The notes beneath the pieces are model-generated. The model did no database searches. It saw only the letters and a program-made list of their open reading frames with translations, and had not been told where the DNA came from. Both the position numbers and the translations under genes were made by a program. Shown in pieces: positions 1 to 6,557 of a stretch of DNA of 26,675 bases (its first letter is position 1; the number at the start of each line of letters is the position of its first letter). This DNA is from Acidisphaera sp035272265 (GTDB lineage Bacteria > Pseudomonadota > Alphaproteobacteria > Acetobacterales > Acetobacteraceae), in contig DATEQV010000019.1 in the NCBI GenBank assembly GCA_035272265.1, forward strand, positions 1 to 26,675, in the 5' to 3' direction.

Positions 1-93
1 CGCGCAGCGCCGTGGCGATCCAGGGCAACGTGACAAACGTCCGTCGCGCGGCCCTGGATCGCCACGCCGCCAAGAGGCGGCTCGCGATGACGG
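1..93. repeat. Dispersed palindromic intergenic repeat, truncated by the window start
   Basis: A perfect 16-bp inverted repeat lies at 11-26 and 51-66 (GTGGCGATCCAGGGC against GCCCTGGATCGCCAC, plus one flanking pair) with a 24-nt spacer. Inside the right arm a second hairpin, GCCGCC-AAGA-GGCGGC, lies at 66-81. The outer end reads CTCGCGATGACG (81-92). This layout matches the well-known dispersed bacterial palindromes whose spurious translations read like 'AIQG...LDRHA...LAMT'; here one frame gives AIQGN, then LDRHAAKRRLAMT. The left outer arm is cut off by the window edge. The family match is from memory of such repeats and was not searched. Confidence 0.7.
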
Positions 94-322
94 TGTCGAT
101 GCGACCGCGCCATTGGAGCCGCCGGCCGAAGCCGTACCCGCCATCGCACCGGCACCGCCGGAACCCGCGACTCCCGCGCCTGCACCCGTGCGCATCGTGC
201 AGCTTCCGTACCCGCCCGGCAGCACGACCATCATCAAGATCGGCGCCGCGCGATCGATCATCCCGCCGCCGCCCGCCCGTCGCACCGGCAGCACCCAGCC
301 GTCCGCGACCCACCCCGAGGGT
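94..322. other. Intergenic stretch, no convincing gene
   Basis: This 229-base stretch follows the palindromic repeat and reaches the mltG stop. The +2 frame is open and Pro/Ala-rich (PPAEAVPAIAPAPPEPATP at about 116-172, then VRIVQLPYPPGSTTIIKIG). It has no stop before 1549, deep inside mltG and fabF antisense, so it is not a credible intact gene. A minus-strand frame from about 262 towards the window edge is open but Gly/Ala low-complexity. The stretch could be the frameshifted 3' remnant of a Pro-rich secreted protein gene converging on mltG, or simply GC-rich spacer. Confidence 0.4.
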
Positions 323-1309
323 TCAGCCCGGCGGTGCGGCGGTGAGTGCCCGCAGCCGGGCGACGTTGCGGTTCTGCTCGGTCAGCGTGCGGGCGAAGAC
401 GTGGCCGCCGGTGCCGTCGGCGACGAAATACAAATCGTCGCTGGCGGCGGGATGCAGCACCGCCTCGATGCTCGCCAGGCCCGGGGAACAGATCGGCCCG
501 GGCGGCAGGCCGGCGACGACATACGTGTTGTAGGGCGACGGATCGCTCAGGTCGGCATGCGTCAGCTTGCGGTCCAGCGTGCCGAGCCCGTCGCTCAGCC
601 CGTAGATCACCGTCGGATCGGACTGCAGCTTCATCCCCGCGCGCAGGCGATTGACGAACACCGCCGCCACATGCGGGCGCTCCTCCGCAATCGCGGTCTC
701 GCGCTCGACGATGCTGGCCAGGATCAGCGCCTCGCGCGCATCCGCCAACGGCAGGTCGGCCTGCCGTTTCGGCCACGCGCGCTCCAGCGCCTGACGCATC
801 GCCGCGGACGCCTCCTCGACCAGATGCTCTCGCGAGGTGCCGCGCGGATACAGGTAGGTCTGCGGCAGCAGGGCGCCCTCGGCGATTTGCGGCACGTCGC
901 CGGTGGTCGCGTCCGCCTGCGCGATGACCGCCGCGATCTGCCTGGCGGTCAGCCCCTCCGGCAGCGTCACCTTGTGCTCGACCGGATGTGCCGTGCGCAG
1001 CACGTGCAGCACGTCGTTGGGCGTGGCGTGCGCGGGGAACTCGAACTCGCCGGCGTGCAGCGGGCCGTCGTTGTGGCTGCGGCGCACCAGCAGCCAGAAC
1101 TGCCACGTCGAGTCGATCACGCCCGACTGCCGCAGCGATTCCGCCACCTCCCAGTTGCCGCCATGCGGCACCACCACGTCGCGCACCGCGGTCAGCGGAC
1201 CCGGCTCGTACAGCACGTGGTTGAGCCATGTCTGGAAGCCGCCGATCACGAATCCCGACAGCAGCAAGGCCGGCAGGAACAGGCGCAGGGCGCGCCGCCA
1301 ATAGCTCAT
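323..1309 (-). CDS. mltG: Endolytic murein transglycosylase MltG (YceG-like)
   Basis: This 328-aa inner-membrane protein belongs to the MltG/YceG family, which cleaves nascent peptidoglycan strands in the periplasm and so sets glycan length. One N-terminal membrane anchor is visible at about residues 9-27. A LysM-like region follows at about 40-105, then the YceG catalytic domain from about 110. The catalytic Glu is in ASIVERET (E202), with the family segments LQSDPTVIYG (228-237) and PYNTY (259-263). The length is close to the family norm. The gene lies 24 nt downstream of fabF and ends the fab operon, the usual alphaproteobacterial position. The ATG is the first Met before the membrane segment; no strong ribosome binding site is seen. 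Confidence 0.95.
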   Translation of the reverse strand: MSYWRRALRLFLPALLLSGFVIGGFQTWLNHVLYEPGPLTAVRDVVVPHGGNWEVAESLRQSGVIDSTWQFWLLVRRSHNDGPLHAGEFEFPAHATPNDVLHVLRTAHPVEHKVTLPEGLTARQIAAVIAQADATTGDVPQIAEGALLPQTYLYPRGTSREHLVEEASAAMRQALERAWPKRQADLPLADAREALILASIVERETAIAEERPHVAAVFVNRLRAGMKLQSDPTVIYGLSDGLGTLDRKLTHADLSDPSPYNTYVVAGLPPGPICSPGLASIEAVLHPAASDDLYFVADGTGGHVFARTLTEQNRNVARLRALTAAPPG

Positions 1310-1333
1310 CGCGGAACGGTCCGGACCGCGCCC

Positions 1334-2623
1334 TTAATGGACGGCGCGGAAGATGATGCTCGCGTTGGTGCCACCGAAGCCGAAGCTGTTGGACAGCGCG
1401 ACGTCGATCGGCCGCTCCTGCGCGGTGTGCGCCACACGGTCGATGACGCTCTCGCGGCTCGGCGTGTCGAGATTGAGCGTCGGTGGCGCGACGCTGTCGC
1501 GGATCGCCAGGATCGAGAAGATCGCCTCCACCGCGCCGGCGGCGCCTAGCAGATGCCCGGTCGACGACTTGGTCGACGACATCGCGACATCGCGCGCCGC
1601 ATCGCCGAACAGGCGCTCGACCGCCTCCAGCTCCAGATCGTCGCCGAGCGGCGTCGAGGTGCCGTGCGCATTCACGTACTGGATCTGCTCGGGCGTCAGG
1701 CCGCCGTTGCGCAGCGCCGCCTTCATCGCGCGAAACGCGCCCTCGTGGTGTTCGGCCGGTGCCGTGATGTGGTGCGCGTCGCCCGACAGGCCGTAGCCGC
1801 CGATCTCGGCATAGATCTTCGCGCCGCGCGCGCGGGCGTGCTCGTATTCCTCGAGCACCACGACGCCCGCGCCTTCGCCCATGACGAAGCCGTCGCGGCC
1901 GCGGTCCCACGGACGCGAGGCCTTCGGCGGATCGTCGTTGTATTTCGTCGACAGCGCGCGCGACGCGCAGAACCCGCCGATGCCAAGCTCGCACACCGGC
2001 GCCTCGGCGCCGCCGGCCAGCATGATGTCGGCATCGCCCAGCATGATGAGGCGGGCGGCGTCGCCGATCGCGTGGACGCCGGTGGCGCACGCCGTCACCG
2101 CCGAATGGTTCGGACCCTTCAGCCCGTATTTGATCGACAGGTGGCCCGAGGCGAGGTTGATCAGCGCCGACGGGATGAAGAACGGCGACAGGCGCTTGGA
2201 CTTGCCCTCGTGCACCTGCACCGACGCTTCGTAGATCGTCTGCAGGCCGCCGATGCCCGAGCCGATCATCACGCCCGACGCGCAGCGCTCCTCCTCGGTC
2301 TGTGGCGCGCAGCCCGCGTCCTCCATCGCCTCGGTCCCGGCGACCATCGCGAGATGGATGAAGCGATCCATCTTCTTCTGGTCCTTGACCGGGATCCATT
2401 CGTTCAGGTCCAGCCCGCCCTCGGCGCGGTTGCCGGCCGGGATCTGGCCCGCGACCCTGCAGGGCAGCTCCTTGGTGTCGAAGGACTGGATGGCGCCGAT
2501 GCCGCTCTCGCCACGGATCAGGCGACGCCAGACGTGCTCCACGCCCACCCCGAGCGGGCAGGCGATGCCCATCCCGGTGACGACGACACGGCGGCCGTTG
2601 AACGTGCCCAAGGCGGTACCCAA
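1334..2623 (-). CDS. fabF: Beta-ketoacyl-ACP synthase II (KAS II)
   Basis: FabF condenses malonyl-ACP with acyl-ACP in the elongation step of type II fatty-acid synthesis. The thiolase-fold triad is complete: Cys179 in TACATG, His320 in NAHGTSTPLGD and His357 in STKSSTGH, with Lys352 and the C-terminal GFGGTN loop (416-420). The length (429 aa) is slightly above the usual 410-420. The start is unusual. The frame has no ATG or GTG between an in-frame stop inside acpP and the VTGMG motif, so initiation must use TTG at 2623 (4 nt after the acpP stop) or TTG at 2611. Close spacing suggests translational coupling to acpP. Confidence 0.96.
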   Translation of the reverse strand: MGTALGTFNGRRVVVTGMGIACPLGVGVEHVWRRLIRGESGIGAIQSFDTKELPCRVAGQIPAGNRAEGGLDLNEWIPVKDQKKMDRFIHLAMVAGTEAMEDAGCAPQTEEERCASGVMIGSGIGGLQTIYEASVQVHEGKSKRLSPFFIPSALINLASGHLSIKYGLKGPNHSAVTACATGVHAIGDAARLIMLGDADIMLAGGAEAPVCELGIGGFCASRALSTKYNDDPPKASRPWDRGRDGFVMGEGAGVVVLEEYEHARARGAKIYAEIGGYGLSGDAHHITAPAEHHEGAFRAMKAALRNGGLTPEQIQYVNAHGTSTPLGDDLELEAVERLFGDAARDVAMSSTKSSTGHLLGAAGAVEAIFSILAIRDSVAPPTLNLDTPSRESVIDRVAHTAQERPIDVALSNSFGFGGTNASIIFRAVH

Positions 2624-2627
2624 GGCG

Positions 2628-2870
2628 TCAGGCGGCCTTCTGCTTCTCGATGTAGTCGATCGCGTCCTTCACCGTGCTGATCTTCTCGGCCGCGTCCTCG
2701 GGGATCTCGACGCTGAAGGCTTCCTCGAAGGCCATCACCAGCTCGACCGTATCGAGGCTGTCGGCCCCGAGATCGTCGATGAACGACGATTCGGGCGTGA
2801 CCTTGCTCTCCTCGACGCCGAGGTGCTCGACCACGATCTTCTTAACCTTCTCGGCGATCTCGGTGTTCAT
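2628..2870 (-). CDS. acpP: Acyl carrier protein
   Basis: This 80-aa acidic protein carries growing acyl chains on a 4'-phosphopantetheine arm attached to Ser38 in the GADSLDTVEL motif. Length, charge and helical pattern are typical of AcpP. It sits between fabG and fabF, the standard order. A 160-bp gap separates it from fabG, so it may have its own promoter, consistent with the high AcpP level cells need. The ATG is preceded by AGGAG (2881-2885) with a rather long 10-nt spacing. The product is the shared substrate carrier for FabD, FabG and FabF encoded around it. Confidence 0.97.
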   Translation of the reverse strand: MNTEIAEKVKKIVVEHLGVEESKVTPESSFIDDLGADSLDTVELVMAFEEAFSVEIPEDAAEKISTVKDAIDYIEKQKAA

Positions 2871-2973
2871 TCGTCGTCAGCTCCTGGAACCTGCCCTGCG
2901 GGCGCTCTGGGTTTAAGTAGGAAGGTTCGCGCCCGGTTCCTTTTCCCGTCGGACGACGAGGCGAGGCGGGGGC

Positions 2974-3002
2974 CGGATAGCATGGTTTGGTGACACGACC
3001 AA
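2974..3002 (-). promoter_or_regulatory. Candidate acpP promoter
   Basis: On the minus strand a -35-like TTGGTC (2997-3002) is separated by 17 nt from a weak -10-like TATCCG (2974-2979) in the 160-bp fabG-acpP gap. A GGCCGCGGCC palindrome lies just upstream at 3009-3018. Matches to the sigma-70 consensus are only partial, so this is tentative. Confidence 0.28.
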
Positions 3003-3030
3003 GAACACGGCCGCGGCCAAAAGGGGGGTT

Positions 3031-3768
3031 CTAGATCATCGCCATTCCGCCGTTGACGTGCAGCGTCGCCCCGGTGACCCAGCCGGCCTCGTCGGAGGCG
3101 AGATAGACCACCGCGGCCGCGACGTCCTCAGGCCGGCCGAGGCGTTCAAGCGGAATGGCCTCCATCAGCCGTTCGCGCTGGCTCTCGGCGAGCACGCCGG
3201 TCATCGCGGTGTCGATCATGCCGGGGGCGACGACGTTGACGGTCACCGACCGGCTGGCGACCTCCTGGGCCAGGGCCTTGGTCATGCCGATCAGCCCGGC
3301 CTTGGCGGCAGCGTAGTTGGACTGGCCGGGATTGCCGGTGGCGGCGACGATGCTGGCGATGCCGATGATGCGGCCGGCACGACGCCGCAGCATGCCCTTC
3401 AGCGCCGCGCGGGCGAGCCGGAAGGGTGCGGTCAGGTCGACGTCCAGCACGGTCTGCCAGTCCTCGTCCTTCATCCGCAGGGCGAGCATGTCGCGCGTCA
3501 GCCCGGCGTTGTTGACCAGGATGTGCAGCGGCCCCGCCGCTTTCTCCGCCGCCGCGACCAGCTTGTCGGCCGCATCGGGCTTGCGCAAATCGGCGGCGAC
3601 CGCGTGCGCGCGGTCCCCCAGTTCCCCGGCCAGGGCCTTGAGCGCATCCTCCCGCGTCCCCGACAGCACGACGACGGCGCCCTGGCCGTGCAGGGCGCGG
3701 GCGATGGCCCCGCCGATGCCGCCCGAGGCCCCCGTCACCAGCGCCACCTTGCCGTCGAGCCGGAACAT
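3031..3768 (-). CDS. fabG: 3-oxoacyl-ACP reductase (SDR family)
   Basis: FabG is the NADPH-dependent reductase that converts 3-oxoacyl-ACP to 3-hydroxyacyl-ACP. The 245-aa protein is a classical short-chain dehydrogenase. It has the cofactor loop TGASGGIG (12-19), NNAG (86-89) and the catalytic Ser139, Tyr152 and Lys156 (YAAAK). The C-terminal GWVTGATLHVNGGMAM is the FabG signature. The start overlaps the fabD stop by one base (TGATG), showing tight co-translation. The gene is placed between fabD and acpP as in most bacteria. Confidence 0.96.
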   Translation of the reverse strand: MFRLDGKVALVTGASGGIGGAIARALHGQGAVVVLSGTREDALKALAGELGDRAHAVAADLRKPDAADKLVAAAEKAAGPLHILVNNAGLTRDMLALRMKDEDWQTVLDVDLTAPFRLARAALKGMLRRRAGRIIGIASIVAATGNPGQSNYAAAKAGLIGMTKALAQEVASRSVTVNVVAPGMIDTAMTGVLAESQRERLMEAIPLERLGRPEDVAAAVVYLASDEAGWVTGATLHVNGGMAMI

Positions 3769-4751
3769 CAGAGCGCCTTGAGCACGGCTTCGATTTCGGC
3801 CGGCGTTCCAACCGCCGCCGCGGCCGCATCGGGGGCGATGCGGCGGACGAGGCCGGTGAGCACCTTGCCCGCGCCCAGTTCGACGAAGCTGGTCACACCC
3901 AGTGCCACCATCGCCTCGACGCTCTCCCTCCAGCGGACGGTCGCGGTGACCTGGCGGACCAGCAGGTCGCGGATCTCGTCCGGCTCGGTCGCCTTGGCGG
4001 CGGTCACGTTGGCGATCAGCGGGACGCTCGGCGCACGCGGCGGGGATTGCGCCAGCGCCTCGGCCATCGCCTCGGCCGCCGGCTCCATCAGGCGGCAGTG
4101 GAACGGGGCGGAGACGGGCAGCAGCATGGCCCGCTTGATGCCCTTGAACCTGTCGCCCTTGGCGATCTCGACCGCGCGCTCGACCGCCCCGCGATGGCCC
4201 GAGACCACGACCTGTCCGCCGCCGTTGTCGTTGGCGATCTCGATCACCTCGGTCCGCGGCGTCTGGCCCGCCTCGACCGGCACCGGGCCGGCCTCCGCGC
4301 AGATTTCCCGCGCCTGCTCGAGGTCGGCGCCGAGCAGGGCGGCCATCGCCCCCTCGCCCGCCGGCACCGCCTTCTGCATCGCCTGCCCGCGCAGCTTCAG
4401 AAGCCGTGCCGCCTCCGCCACGCCGAAACTTCCGGCGGCGGCGAGCGCGCTATATTCGCCCAGCGAATGGCCGGCGACGACGGCCGCGCGTGTCTTCAGC
4501 GCCACGCCGCCCTCGCGCTCCAGGACCCGCAGCACTGCGAGCGACACCGCCATCAGCGCGGGCTGGGCGTTTTCGGTCAGGGTCAGCGTCTCGCCCGGCC
4601 CTTCGAACATCAGGCGGGAGAGGTTCTGGCCCAGGCTGTCGTCGACTTCCTGGAAGACTTCGCGGACCGCCGGGAAGGCAGCCGCAAGGTCGCGGCCCAT
4701 GCCGACGGCCTGGCTGCCCTGGCCAGGAAAGATGAAGGCGTGGACTGGCAT
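3768..4751 (-). CDS. fabD: Malonyl-CoA:ACP transacylase
   Basis: FabD loads malonate from CoA onto AcpP, supplying the extender unit for fatty-acid synthesis. The 327-aa length is typical. Visible are the oxyanion segment FPGQGSQ (8-14), the nucleophile elbow GHSLGEYSA with Ser96, Arg121 in LRGQAMQ and the catalytic His218 in SAPFHCRLM. It is the first gene of the minus-strand operon fabD-fabG-acpP-fabF-mltG. The ATG at 4751 lies about 26 nt from a predicted transcription start and lacks a clear Shine-Dalgarno sequence. Confidence 0.96.
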   Translation of the reverse strand: MPVHAFIFPGQGSQAVGMGRDLAAAFPAVREVFQEVDDSLGQNLSRLMFEGPGETLTLTENAQPALMAVSLAVLRVLEREGGVALKTRAAVVAGHSLGEYSALAAAGSFGVAEAARLLKLRGQAMQKAVPAGEGAMAALLGADLEQAREICAEAGPVPVEAGQTPRTEVIEIANDNGGGQVVVSGHRGAVERAVEIAKGDRFKGIKRAMLLPVSAPFHCRLMEPAAEAMAEALAQSPPRAPSVPLIANVTAAKATEPDEIRDLLVRQVTATVRWRESVEAMVALGVTSFVELGAGKVLTGLVRRIAPDAAAAAVGTPAEIEAVLKAL

Positions 4752-4773
4752 GAAGAAAACGTTACCCGGACTA

Positions 4774-4797
4774 GCGGCGGCGCGGCGTAGCCGCCGC
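4774..4797. repeat. Inverted repeat over the fabD promoter
   Basis: GCGGCGGC (4774-4781) and GCCGCCGC (4790-4797) form a perfect 8-bp inverted repeat with an 8-nt spacer. It covers the proposed -10 and start site of the fabD operon. It could be an operator, but such motifs also arise by chance in GC-rich DNA. Confidence 0.4.
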
Positions 4798-4812
4798 CCA
4801 CAGGGGTGTCAA
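4784..4812 (-). promoter_or_regulatory. Candidate fabD operon promoter
   Basis: The minus strand carries a perfect -35 TTGACA (4807-4812), a 17-nt spacer and a -10-like TACGCC (4784-4789). Transcription would start near 4777, leaving a leader of about 26 nt before the fabD ATG. The -10 keeps only the first two consensus bases. Confidence 0.42.
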
Positions 4813-4829
4813 CTGGGTATCGACTGCAC

Positions 4830-4853
4830 GCGGGGCTCCCATCGGGGCCCCGC
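4830..4853 (+). other. Strong hairpin in the fabD-rpsF intergenic region
   Basis: Bases 4830-4839 pair with 4844-4853 (GCGGGGCTCC against GGGGCCCCGC, one G-U pair) around a 4-nt loop CATC. It lies upstream of the candidate rpsF promoter. It could be a terminator-like or regulatory stem, or part of a longer rpsF leader if transcription starts further upstream. Confidence 0.4.
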
Positions 4854-4856
4854 AGC

Positions 4857-4886
4857 TTGCACCAAGGCCTCGATTCGTGCTTATCC
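4857..4886 (+). promoter_or_regulatory. Candidate rpsF operon promoter
   Basis: TTGCAC (4857-4862) and TTATCC (4881-4886) are separated by 18 nt. This would place the start near 4893, just before the hairpin at 4900-4920. Consensus matches are moderate, so this is a hypothesis. Confidence 0.33.
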
Positions 4887-4899
4887 CCGCGCCTTCCCT

Positions 4900-4920
4900 G
4901 CCGGGGGCGGCACCCCCGGC
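4900..4920 (+). promoter_or_regulatory. rpsF leader hairpin, possible ribosomal-protein autoregulatory element
   Basis: A perfect 8-bp stem, GCCGGGGG (4900-4907) with CCCCCGGC (4913-4920), closes a 5-nt loop CGGCA. It lies 67 nt upstream of the rpsF start. Leaders of rpsF operons often bind the S6:S18 complex, so a regulatory role is plausible. No U-tract follows, which argues against a simple terminator. I cannot confirm the known S6:S18 motif by eye. Confidence 0.38.
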
Positions 4921-4976
4921 TATGCCCGGCGCCAAATGTGGCGTGCGCCGATCGCGGCCGCGGGCGAGACAAGCCA

Positions 4977-4983
4977 GAGGGGG
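4977..4983 (+). promoter_or_regulatory. Ribosome binding site of rpsF
   Basis: GAGGGGG lies 4 nt before ATG 4988 and fixes the start. The open frame extends 37 codons further upstream, but that extension has no S6 similarity. Confidence 0.75.
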
Positions 4984-4987
4984 TCAC

Positions 4988-5461
4988 ATGCCGCTTTACG
5001 AATGCGTGCTGCTCGCGCGCAGCGAGATCACGCAACAGCAGGTCGACGGAATGGTCGACCTCGTCACCGCCCAGCTCGAAAGCGAGGGCGGCGCGGTCAA
5101 GAAGCGTGAATACTGGGGCCTGCGCAGCCTCGCCTATCGCATCAAGAAGAACCGCAAGGCGCACTACATGCTGCTCGGCCTCGACGCCGTACCGGCGGTG
5201 GTGAACGAGATGGAGCGCCAGCTGCGTCTGAACGAGGACGTGCTGCGGTTCATGACGGTGCGCGTCGAGGAGATCGAGGAAGCGCCGTCGGCGATCCTGA
5301 GCCGCAAGTCGGACGATCGCGAGCGCTCCTTCCGCGGCCCCAAGCCCGCCGGACGCTTCGATTCGGGCCGCAAGCGCGGCTACGACGACCGCGAGGAATT
5401 CCGCGCCCGCGACGACTTCCGGGCCGACCGCGACGACGGCCGGCTGGTGCTGGAAGAATAG
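4988..5461 (+). CDS. rpsF: 30S ribosomal protein S6
   Basis: S6 binds 16S rRNA together with S18 in the platform of the small subunit. The 157-aa product begins MPLYECVLLAR, the S6 signature, and has WGLRSLAYRIKKNRKAHY (about 43-60) and ERQLRLNEDVLRFMTVRV (about 76-93). Past about residue 100 it has a long Asp/Arg-rich tail with many RD and RF pairs, longer than in E. coli but common in alphaproteobacteria. It opens the rpsF-rpsR-rplI operon, divergent from the fab operon. The start is set by a strong GAGGGGG site. Confidence 0.96.
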   Translation: MPLYECVLLARSEITQQQVDGMVDLVTAQLESEGGAVKKREYWGLRSLAYRIKKNRKAHYMLLGLDAVPAVVNEMERQLRLNEDVLRFMTVRVEEIEEAPSAILSRKSDDRERSFRGPKPAGRFDSGRKRGYDDREEFRARDDFRADRDDGRLVLEE

Positions 5462-5485
5462 CGCGCGCGAGATAGGAAACCGACG

Positions 5486-5761
5486 ATGTCAGACAGCACC
5501 GAAGTCAATCCCGCCGCCCGCCGCGCCGCGGTGGGCACACGCCGGCCGTTCTACCGCCGCCGCAAGTCCTGCCCGTTCTCCGGCCCGAGCGCGCCGAAGA
5601 TCGACTACAAGGACGTCCGCCTGCTCAGCCGCTTCCTGTCGGAGCGCGGCAAGATCGTGCCGAGCCGCATCACCGCAGTCTCCGCCAAGAAGCAGCGCGA
5701 GCTGGCGACCGCGATCAAGCGGGCGCGCTTCCTCGCCCTGCTGCCCTACGTCGTGGCCTGA
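5486..5761 (+). CDS. rpsR: 30S ribosomal protein S18
   Basis: S18 is a small basic protein that pairs with S6 on the 30S platform. The 91-aa product has RRPFYRRRKSCPFSG (about 19-33), IDYKDVRLLSRFLSERGKI (about 38-56) and the terminal KRARFLALLPYV, all S18 hallmarks. It lies 24 nt after rpsF with an AGGAAA ribosome site, and rplI follows 10 nt later. The S6, S18, L9 order is standard. Confidence 0.97.
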   Translation: MSDSTEVNPAARRAAVGTRRPFYRRRKSCPFSGPSAPKIDYKDVRLLSRFLSERGKIVPSRITAVSAKKQRELATAIKRARFLALLPYVVA

Positions 5762-5771
5762 GGATCGAACG

Positions 5772-6344
5772 ATGGCAGCCGTCGAACTGATCCTGCTGCA
5801 GCGGGTCGAGAAGCTCGGCCAGATGGGCGAGGTCGTGCGCGTCAAGCCGGGCTATGCGCGCAACTACCTGTTGCCGCAGAAGAAGGCGTTGCGCGCGACG
5901 AAGGACAACGTCGCCAAGTTCGAAACCCAGCGCGCGCAGCTCGAGGCGCAGAACCTCAAGCGCCGCGAGGAGGCCGAGCGGGTCGCCGAGCGCGTCGGCG
6001 GCCTGACGGTGGTGATCATCCGCCAGGCGGGCGAATCCGGCAGCCTGTACGGCTCGGTCAGCGCGCGCGACATTTCGACCGCGTGCACCGAGGGCGGCCT
6101 GACCATCGGCCGCGACCAGGTGGTGCTGAGCCACCCGATCAAGACGCTCGGCCTGACCAAGGTGCGCGTCGATCTGCACCCCGAGGTGCATATCCCGGTG
6201 ACCGTCAACGTCGCCCGCAGCCCGGAGGAAGCCGAGCGTCAGGCGCGCGGCGAGACGATCGGCGCCGAGACCGAGGAGGCCGAGGCGGCCGAGGCGGAGG
6301 AGCTGTTCGAGCCCGGCGCCGGCCCGCAGCCGGACGTCCCGTAG
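5772..6344 (+). CDS. rplI: 50S ribosomal protein L9
   Basis: L9 binds 23S rRNA near the L1 stalk and helps maintain the reading frame. The 190-aa protein has the L9 N-domain with LGQMGEVVRVKPGYARNYLLP (about 15-35), a long central helix (about 42-78) and the C-domain with LYGSVSARDI. A Glu/Ala-rich acidic tail covers about 150-190, lengthening it well past the roughly 150 aa of E. coli L9. It is the last gene of the ribosomal operon, with a GAGGAT ribosome site before its ATG. Confidence 0.96.
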   Translation: MAAVELILLQRVEKLGQMGEVVRVKPGYARNYLLPQKKALRATKDNVAKFETQRAQLEAQNLKRREEAERVAERVGGLTVVIIRQAGESGSLYGSVSARDISTACTEGGLTIGRDQVVLSHPIKTLGLTKVRVDLHPEVHIPVTVNVARSPEEAERQARGETIGAETEEAEAAEAEELFEPGAGPQPDVP

Positions 6345-6346
6345 GT

Positions 6347-6382
6347 TGTGCTGCCGCCCGGCGAGCAAGCGCCGGCCGCACA
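6347..6382 (+). terminator. Candidate terminator-like hairpin after rplI
   Basis: CCGGCG (6358-6363) pairs with CGCCGG (6370-6375) across a 6-nt loop, and outer bases TGTGC (6347-6351) and GCACA (6378-6382) extend the stem with an internal mismatch. It starts 3 nt after the rplI stop. There is no U-tract, so intrinsic termination is only possible, not shown. Confidence 0.38.
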
Positions 6383-6544
6383 TCCGGATGCGTTTGATCA
6401 AGGCGCTATCGGCACCGCACGGCTATGTTCCTTGCGGACGGGCGGTGCGCCGTTCTTTCATAACGGCGTGAACGTTCGGACGGCGACACCGGCCTGATCG
6501 AACTTGGCGGGTGGCGTCACCATTGTTCCTTCGGTTCCGTTTCC

Positions 6545-6548
6545 GGAG
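6545..6548 (+). promoter_or_regulatory. Ribosome binding site deciding the CFA-type gene start
   Basis: GGAG lies 9 nt before GTG 6558. It supports that start over the further-upstream TTG at 6504, whose 18 extra codons do not resemble the family. Confidence 0.55.
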
Positions 6549-6557
6549 CGACACGCC

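Noticed and set aside
12..533. Plus-strand 173-codon frame from GTG 12
   Set aside because: Its beginning is the translated palindromic repeat and the rest is an Arg/Pro-rich shadow; not a gene.
113..1549. Plus-strand 478-codon open frame
   Set aside because: It runs antisense through mltG and into fabF, is Arg/Gln/His-rich with no family signature, and lies opposite clearly conserved genes.
258..2399. Minus-strand 713-codon open frame
   Set aside because: It is an out-of-frame shadow of fabF and mltG with Arg/Gly/Ala-rich text and no domain.
6504..6557. Longer TTG start for the CFA-type gene
   Set aside because: The 18 extra residues do not resemble the family and no ribosome site precedes TTG 6504, while GTG 6558 has GGAG.
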